NCBI RefSeq assembly: GCF_009870125.1
Contig: NC_046679.1
Location: 10,788,001-10,852,000, forward strand
Source: Drosophila pseudoobscura
Lineage: Eukaryota; Arthropoda; Insecta; Diptera; Drosophilidae
Length of the DNA: 64,000 nt
Direction of reading: 5' to 3'
Made by a program: the position numbers and the translations under genes. The first letter of the stretch is position 1; each line of letters opens with the position of its first letter. The notes beneath the pieces were generated by a model. The model did not search any database, had not been told where the DNA came from, and was given only the letters and a program-made list of their open reading frames with translations. Below are positions 59,298 to 64,000 of the stretch, one piece after another.

Positions 59298-61435
59298 CGG
59301 TTTTTGTTATTATTACTTTACTTGATGTTACCGTTACCGTCGTCATAACTATAGTATATTTTCATTTATAAAAAATTGTTGTAGTTCTTTCAAGCAATAT
59401 CCGGTTGCTGCACTCCCTCCCTCGGCCGCCACCAATGGACGTGAAACTACTCGTAATCGTATTCGTATTCGTATTAGATCTACTTACTACAGTTCCGATC
59501 ACTCTGAACAACCGTTTGGAAAGTGTTTCAACTGGGAAAAGAGTTGTTTTCTCTATCTTTTTCTGCAATTGTTTTTGTTTAACTGGTAATTGTCAATCGG
59601 TTGGTTTAGCTGATTTCGCTTAGGAGAACTTCTGCAGGCTAAATTCTATACACTAATATTATTTTGGGTTTTGGTTGCGTTTCGCCGTCGTCGATTTGAA
59701 GTCAAAAATAGAAGCCTAATTACACACACAAAACAGATGCTCATGTATAGGTAGGGTATGTACTATGTATGTATATGTACGTACACGTATATATAATAGT
59801 ATATAGGGGTATATGATATACAGACTAGTCCGCTAATTGCTTTACATTTATTTACTTTGCCGTGTTGTTTGTTATGTTACCGTTTCTGCTACCAGTTGCT
59901 ATCGTCTTGCTTTACATAGTTACATTGGTATGCTACTCATATGTATGGATGTGTTTAATTTTGTCCTCTAGCAAATAGACACTTAAAGCGCGTTTGAAAA
60001 AGGGTTCTCCTAAATATACACACACGTACTCGTAATGCATCCGTACTTGCTCTCAAGTACGGGCGCCTAGGATTCAACAAAAACGGAAACGAAAACGATT
60101 GCAAACACAATTAATCGCAATGGCAAATATTTTCCTAACTACTCTCTAAACGATCCATTGCAACGATAACCATTTGTACACACAGAACTAAACGAGAATA
60201 AAGCCCGAAATGAATATAAATAAATAAGCGTCGTAATGTGTTGCGGCGGGGTCTGGGTCTGGGTCTGAGTGTGAATCTGTTTCTGTTTCTGCCCCGTGGA
60301 AACCCATTAACCCCGCCGGTCCAACCCATTCGGAGCTGACCCTTTTTGGAGGTCGACCACGCGCCGCAGACGCGCGCCCATTGCGACGCCATTTTCTTGT
60401 GTCTCGTTTTCCGTTTCCTTTGTTTCGTTTGTCTTTTTTTTTTTTGGTTTTCTCAAAATGTTTTCAACACTGATTGTTTTTGTAAGCTTCTTGGTTTAAC
60501 TGTCTAATTATTTTACATTTAAACGTTTAATTTTCTCTGGGTTTCTCGGGGTAGTCGTATTTAGCGGAATGTGGCTGGCGCTTAAATTCAATTTGCCTTA
60601 ATCTTAGCCTAACCCTCAGTGGCCACATCCACATGCACATCCCTGACTAGCCGGAGCTACAAGCTACAAACACCGTAAAAAATAACTCTCATTTCGCTAA
60701 ATTGTTAATGTGCCTCTGGGGGATGGGGATCTGTTCATCTGTTTGCTGTTGCACTTGGATGATGCGATGCATTTTAGGTACAAGCTTCGTAGCGACTGCT
60801 TGGAAACGCCTAAAAACTTGGCTTCAATCGTTTTTCTTTTTTCGTTTGCTTGGATGGTGGATTTCTCAGGGGGCGGCATTCGCACAAACTTCTGGCAAGG
60901 CCGGCGATGGAAAATCACTGGGTGGAATGCCACACCCACTGTGCACTGACCTTGAAGAGCACAAAAACTTGATATTCTCAGTTGGATTAGCTGGCCGCCC
61001 GGTGGGTGCCGCTCTCCACAAAACTTATGTTCAATTAGCTATACAAAAATTTCTTTGCGCTACAAAAAATGCCCGTCGGCATCGGCTGCAATGGAAAGGC
61101 TACCCACAGCCCGTGGTATCCGACTGCAACTTAATTACAAACATTTCTCTTTGGCATTGGTGCCCCACAAAAAAACGAGGGGGAAAAATCAACGCACGCG
61201 GCCCCTCGACCATTTCAAATTACGTTATCTACAAGTAAACTATTTAAATTGGCTGTCAAGGAGAGCAGCACAAAAATGGTACAAATTCTCCTCCAAGTCC
61301 ACTCGCTCTTCGTCGTGTCCCCCGTCTTTGTTGTAATTTGTTTTTGTGCTGTGCTAATTTTCCTGCTCAATCGAGCTCATGCACATGGAAATAAATTAAA
61401 ATTTTGTGTACAATTTATAAAAACCCAACTTAGTT

Positions 61436-61464
61436 CTGCTGCTACTGCTGCTGCTGCTGCTGCT
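61436..61464. repeat. TGC/GCT trinucleotide tract
   Basis: About eight TGC-type units just downstream of the beat stop codon. In the minus-strand transcript this is a GCA/AGC tract in the 3' UTR. Confidence 0.85.
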
Positions 61465-61583
61465 CCTCCTGTCCTTGATGCTGATGATGATGATGATGTG
61501 GGTGTCCTTTGTTTTGGCGTAACTATGCCTTAGTATGTCGGTGGTCTGCTTCTCTCCAGCTGCTGCTGCACATGCTGGGGCTC

Positions 61584-61771
61584 CTAGTAGCTCAGGGGCA
61601 GGGGCAGGAGCATGAGTAGCAGAATCTGCGCAAGAGACCACAGATGTGGCATTACGGACACGGACCCAGCCGAAGTCTCGTTCCCGTGTCCATTACCGTT
61701 GCCCAGTGCCGCCATACCGATGCTGGGCGCGGCCGTCGACGTGGAGGAGGCCAATTGTCGCTCAACCTCAA
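61584..61771 (-). CDS. beat: Beaten path family protein, last coding exon with GPI-like tail
   Basis: Minus-strand exon after a TTTCTGCAG acceptor. The single leftover base of the preceding exon plus these 188 bases make exactly 63 codons ending in TAG. It encodes VEVERQLASS, a Ser/Thr/Gly/Asn-rich spacer with an N-glycosylation site (NET), and a C-terminal stretch of Leu and Pro (LAQILLLMLLPLPLSY) ending at the stop. A hydrophobic end with no cytoplasmic tail is typical of GPI-anchor signals, so the product is probably membrane-tethered at the neuron surface. A GCA-repeat frame that starts just inside the exon on the same strand is a different frame and is not used. Symbol is family level; beat-VI or beat-VII are candidates from map location. 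Confidence 0.8.
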
Positions 61772-63278
61772 CTGCAGAAATCCGGAAAAGAGAAGATAAA
61801 TATAATATATATATATACTCGTATATATAGGGGTTTAGAATGTGATAAACAATGCGGGGATCAGGTGAAAAGAAATACCAGTGTCCTTGCTAGCGAGCTG
61901 CTAGGAGCTGCCGGTCAAGGTTGGCAGGGAAAATTAATTGAACAGACTAAAAGCCATTACGGCAGCGGGAATGAGTATATCCGACTGACAGGATGATTGC
62001 CCAAGCCGTAAAAAAGGGGAAATCAATTTGGAATAGCAGCGCTCCACTTGTGGGCTGAATAATTTAAATCACAGAAAAGCCCTTGAAACTGACTAGCAGC
62101 AAACCACAGCAAAGGTCTCCGATTAGACGAATGGAATTGAATGGAATGGAAATAGTCAGCCGCTGGAAAGTTTTGGCATAAACAAGGCGGCGGCGACCAG
62201 CAGCTAACTGATGGCAGCCCCTTAGGGCATCATAAGAAACAATTACAAAGTGGAGGAGCATTCTCGGCTGCGAAGTGGCCCAAACAAATGACGCACTTCA
62301 CGCAACATAAATAACACGCATACGCCCCTTGGTTCAAGTGACAGTTTGGCAGCCACTTCGGCACTTTTGGGCGGCAGAGGTCGAAAGACAATGGAGTCGC
62401 CTCCGGCTAGATGCCAGGGACCACGGCCAACGACCGTTGTGAGTCATGGACCTGGTAATGTGTAAATTATTTCCTACAATCCTGGACAATTTACAACAGT
62501 GCCCGAGTCGAGTCAACGACTCGTCTGGAAGCAAGTGTTAACAACCGGCTTGTAGGCAAACACTGTCGGCAAATATATATAAATTAACCTTTGTTTGTGC
62601 CCTGCCCTGTCTCTCTAGCGGTGGGGGTAACTCGAAATTAAACGTACATTCAGTGCACTGGGAGAAAATGTGAGTTTTCATGCACTAGGCTAAGAAGCTA
62701 AGACGGTTTTCCAAAAACCCCCCATTATTCTCAGTGGAGACTTACGCAAGAGACATGACACCGCACCTCCCTTTGCGTAGCTTATGAACCCGGCCAAAAG
62801 CAGCTCGGCAAACACCAATGCAAATAAGGACAACATTTCAAATCTTCCAGAAAGACGGAAGACAACGTTGACTTTTGTGTATATCTTTCTTGGCGGCTGC
62901 GGGAGACATCCTGACAGCCCGAGAAATAACAATAGGCATACCCCAAACGTACCCCTAACGAAACCCCAACACACATATATCCCATTATCATGCTAATTTA
63001 TTTTGTGAAAATTCCATCCGTGATTCTCTTCTACATTTCATAATTCTCGTCGTGCGTGCCTCCCCCGAGTGGAAAGCAAGCATTTTTTGATGAGCTCACG
63101 GCTCGTCATTTTGCGGGACGAGAGTATGGCCCAACGCCCAAAGCAAATATTATGCCTGCATAGCATTACATTACAGAATAAATAAACCGAATGTGCACAC
63201 AGACAGAGACGCACAATTCATGCGAATCACGCATACGCCACATTGCGCTGCGTTGCGTTGCGTTGCGCCACCACTCAC
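61772..63278 (-). other. Intron of the beat gene
   Basis: This 1.5 kb lies between a GTGAGT donor (minus strand) and a TTTCTGCAG acceptor. No further exon is evident. Joining the flanking exons preserves the frame. Confidence 0.7.
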
Positions 63279-63676
63279 CTTTGACGGAGTACGTTTTGTA
63301 GTCGGCATACTGTTCGCCCTGGCCGACAGTCGCCGGTATCGTCGACAGACAGGTGATCTCCATGCGCCCATTGCTGCCCACATGCTCGTCGGTGATTTCC
63401 AGGTTCAGTTGGCTGATGCTGAACATGCCCTTCTCCTGCTGGGCGGCGGTCACAGCCGCTGCGGCTGCTGCCACGCCACTACCGCCGCCTGGATGGGAGA
63501 GCGGGCGCTGGTAGCCGGCCGCCAGCTGATTCATGGGACCCGAATTCGGGGGTATGCCCAGCTCTTTGGCAATGTTGGGCGCCTGGGGGCCAAAGCCACC
63601 GCTGTTCAGGGTACTCCGGATGATGCCCAGGGCGTTCTCGTTGATGTGCCGCCGATACTTGCGGTTGCTGCTGTTC
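63279..63676 (-). CDS. beat: Beaten path family protein, penultimate coding exon (Ig-like domain part)
   Basis: This exon is flanked on the minus strand by a TTATTGCAG acceptor and a GTGAGT donor, and encodes about 132 residues. It begins RNSSNRKYRRHINENALG, passes through a Gly/Pro/Asn-rich linker and a poly-Ala stretch (HPGGGSGVAAAAAAVTAAQ), and ends in FSISQLNLEITDEHVGSNG, then MEITCLSTIPATVGQGEQY. The final part, with a Cys in strand F of an Ig fold and the context LNLEI...ITCLSTIP, matches the second Ig-like domain of Beat proteins, which are neuronal receptors for Side-family ligands in axon guidance. Upstream exons lie beyond the window's right end. The low-complexity insert within the Ig region is unusual. 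Confidence 0.78.
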
Positions 63677-64000
63677 CTGCAATAAAAAAGGAGGGATTCG
63701 ATTGAGTGTGGAGAGTTAGAGCCAGGGTTTAATGGGCGTGGGTCTGGGCCAATTTGCACACAAATAAAATCGTAAATATTTGCATTTTATGATTGATGTA
63801 TGGCAACGTGAAAAGCAAAATAAGAGACACATAAGAGAAGCCCACCACATTCCAGGCACGCACATCTGCCCAAAGAATCCCAGCCGAATGGAGATGCGAG
63901 CTGTCATAATTTCCAGCAGAGCCCCAAATAATTGATAATCGAACGAGTTTCATAAATACAAATCTTGTTCTCAAGTTCACAGACGTTCACTCCCTGGAAA
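63677..64000 (-). other. Upstream intron of the beat gene, running off the window
   Basis: Non-coding DNA upstream of the penultimate exon on the minus strand. The preceding coding exon is not in view. Confidence 0.65.

Larger units (their letters stand above)
57178..61583 (-). other. Probable long 3' UTR or downstream region of the beat gene
   Basis: From the beat stop codon leftwards, about 4.4 kb is AT-rich, without coding frames and with many T/A runs. It contains several minus-strand AATAAA signals (TTTATT on plus), the last obvious one at 57178-57183, where composition switches to GC-richer intergenic DNA. Very long 3' UTRs are known for fly neural genes, which fits an axon-guidance family. 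The end point is inferred; transcription could stop earlier, for instance nearer 60-61 kb. Confidence 0.4.

Noticed and set aside
61396-61641. Minus-strand frame with poly-Ser from the GCA/AGC repeat at the beat 3' end
   Set aside because: It lies in a different frame from the spliced beat coding exon, whose stop is at 61584-61586. The poly-Ser is a repeat artefact.
1-64000. Search by eye for tRNA, rRNA, transposon terminal repeats, CRISPR-like arrays or reverse transcriptase frames
   Set aside because: None was seen. Direct repeats present are microsatellites or Twdl paralogy, and no transposase or polymerase motif appears in any frame.

Overview
The window is insect nuclear DNA, almost certainly Drosophila. 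It has spliced genes with GT..AG introns, TATA boxes about 55-105 nt upstream of short-leader genes, AATAAA polyadenylation signals, AT-rich 3' ends, many short microsatellites and codon-like hexamer repeats. Its core is a tandem cluster of Tweedle (Twdl; DUF243) cuticle protein genes, as found on Muller element E in D. melanogaster (region 97C). Codon-like hexamer repeats are common in the obscura group, but the species cannot be fixed from sequence alone.

Layout. (1) 1-13.1 kb, plus strand: a multi-exon gene for a large acidic, low-complexity intracellular protein. Four coding exons chain in perfect phase (about 6.14-12.05 kb), followed by a roughly 1 kb AT-rich 3' UTR. I do not recognise the protein. 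DNA before 6.1 kb is non-coding; AATAAA at 4.5 kb may end a gene lying further left. (2) 13.1-29.1 kb: about 16 kb without a convincing gene, with many microsatellites. (3) 29.1-52.7 kb: twelve intact Twdl genes, called Twdl-1 to Twdl-12 here. Twdl-1 is on the plus strand, Twdl-2 to -6 on the minus strand and Twdl-7 to -12 on the plus strand. (4) 52.7-57.2 kb: gene-free. (5) 57.2-64 kb, minus strand: the 3' part of a beaten path (beat) family gene. Its last two coding exons (63279-63676 and 61584-61771) join in phase and end in a hydrophobic GPI-signal-like tail, followed by a probable very long 3' UTR.

How the genes work together. Each Twdl gene encodes a signal peptide, a variable low-complexity N-terminal region (GGGSIG, SSGLG, FQPSGL or Ser/Tyr/Pro types), the four conserved Tweedle blocks (KEF-aromatic; FIK-PEN; AIYVLNKQ; KPEVHFVKYRT) and a C-terminal YLP...RRLR-like motif. 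They are secreted by epidermis into chitinous cuticle and probably act as a set of interchangeable matrix proteins. Seven genes are split by a phase-0 intron after exactly five codons and five lack it. Cores are almost identical in nucleotide sequence among several genes, which suggests recent duplication and gene conversion. From memory of order and lengths only, Twdl-1 to -7 could correspond to melanogaster TwdlM, P, B, L, O and N-like genes, and Twdl-10 and -11 to TwdlR and TwdlS. This is unverified, so only the family symbol is used.

I found no system clearly new to biology. The most interesting material is the Twdl array's repeat modules, intron pattern and conversion signature, the in-phase end of the beat gene, and the large gene-free blocks.
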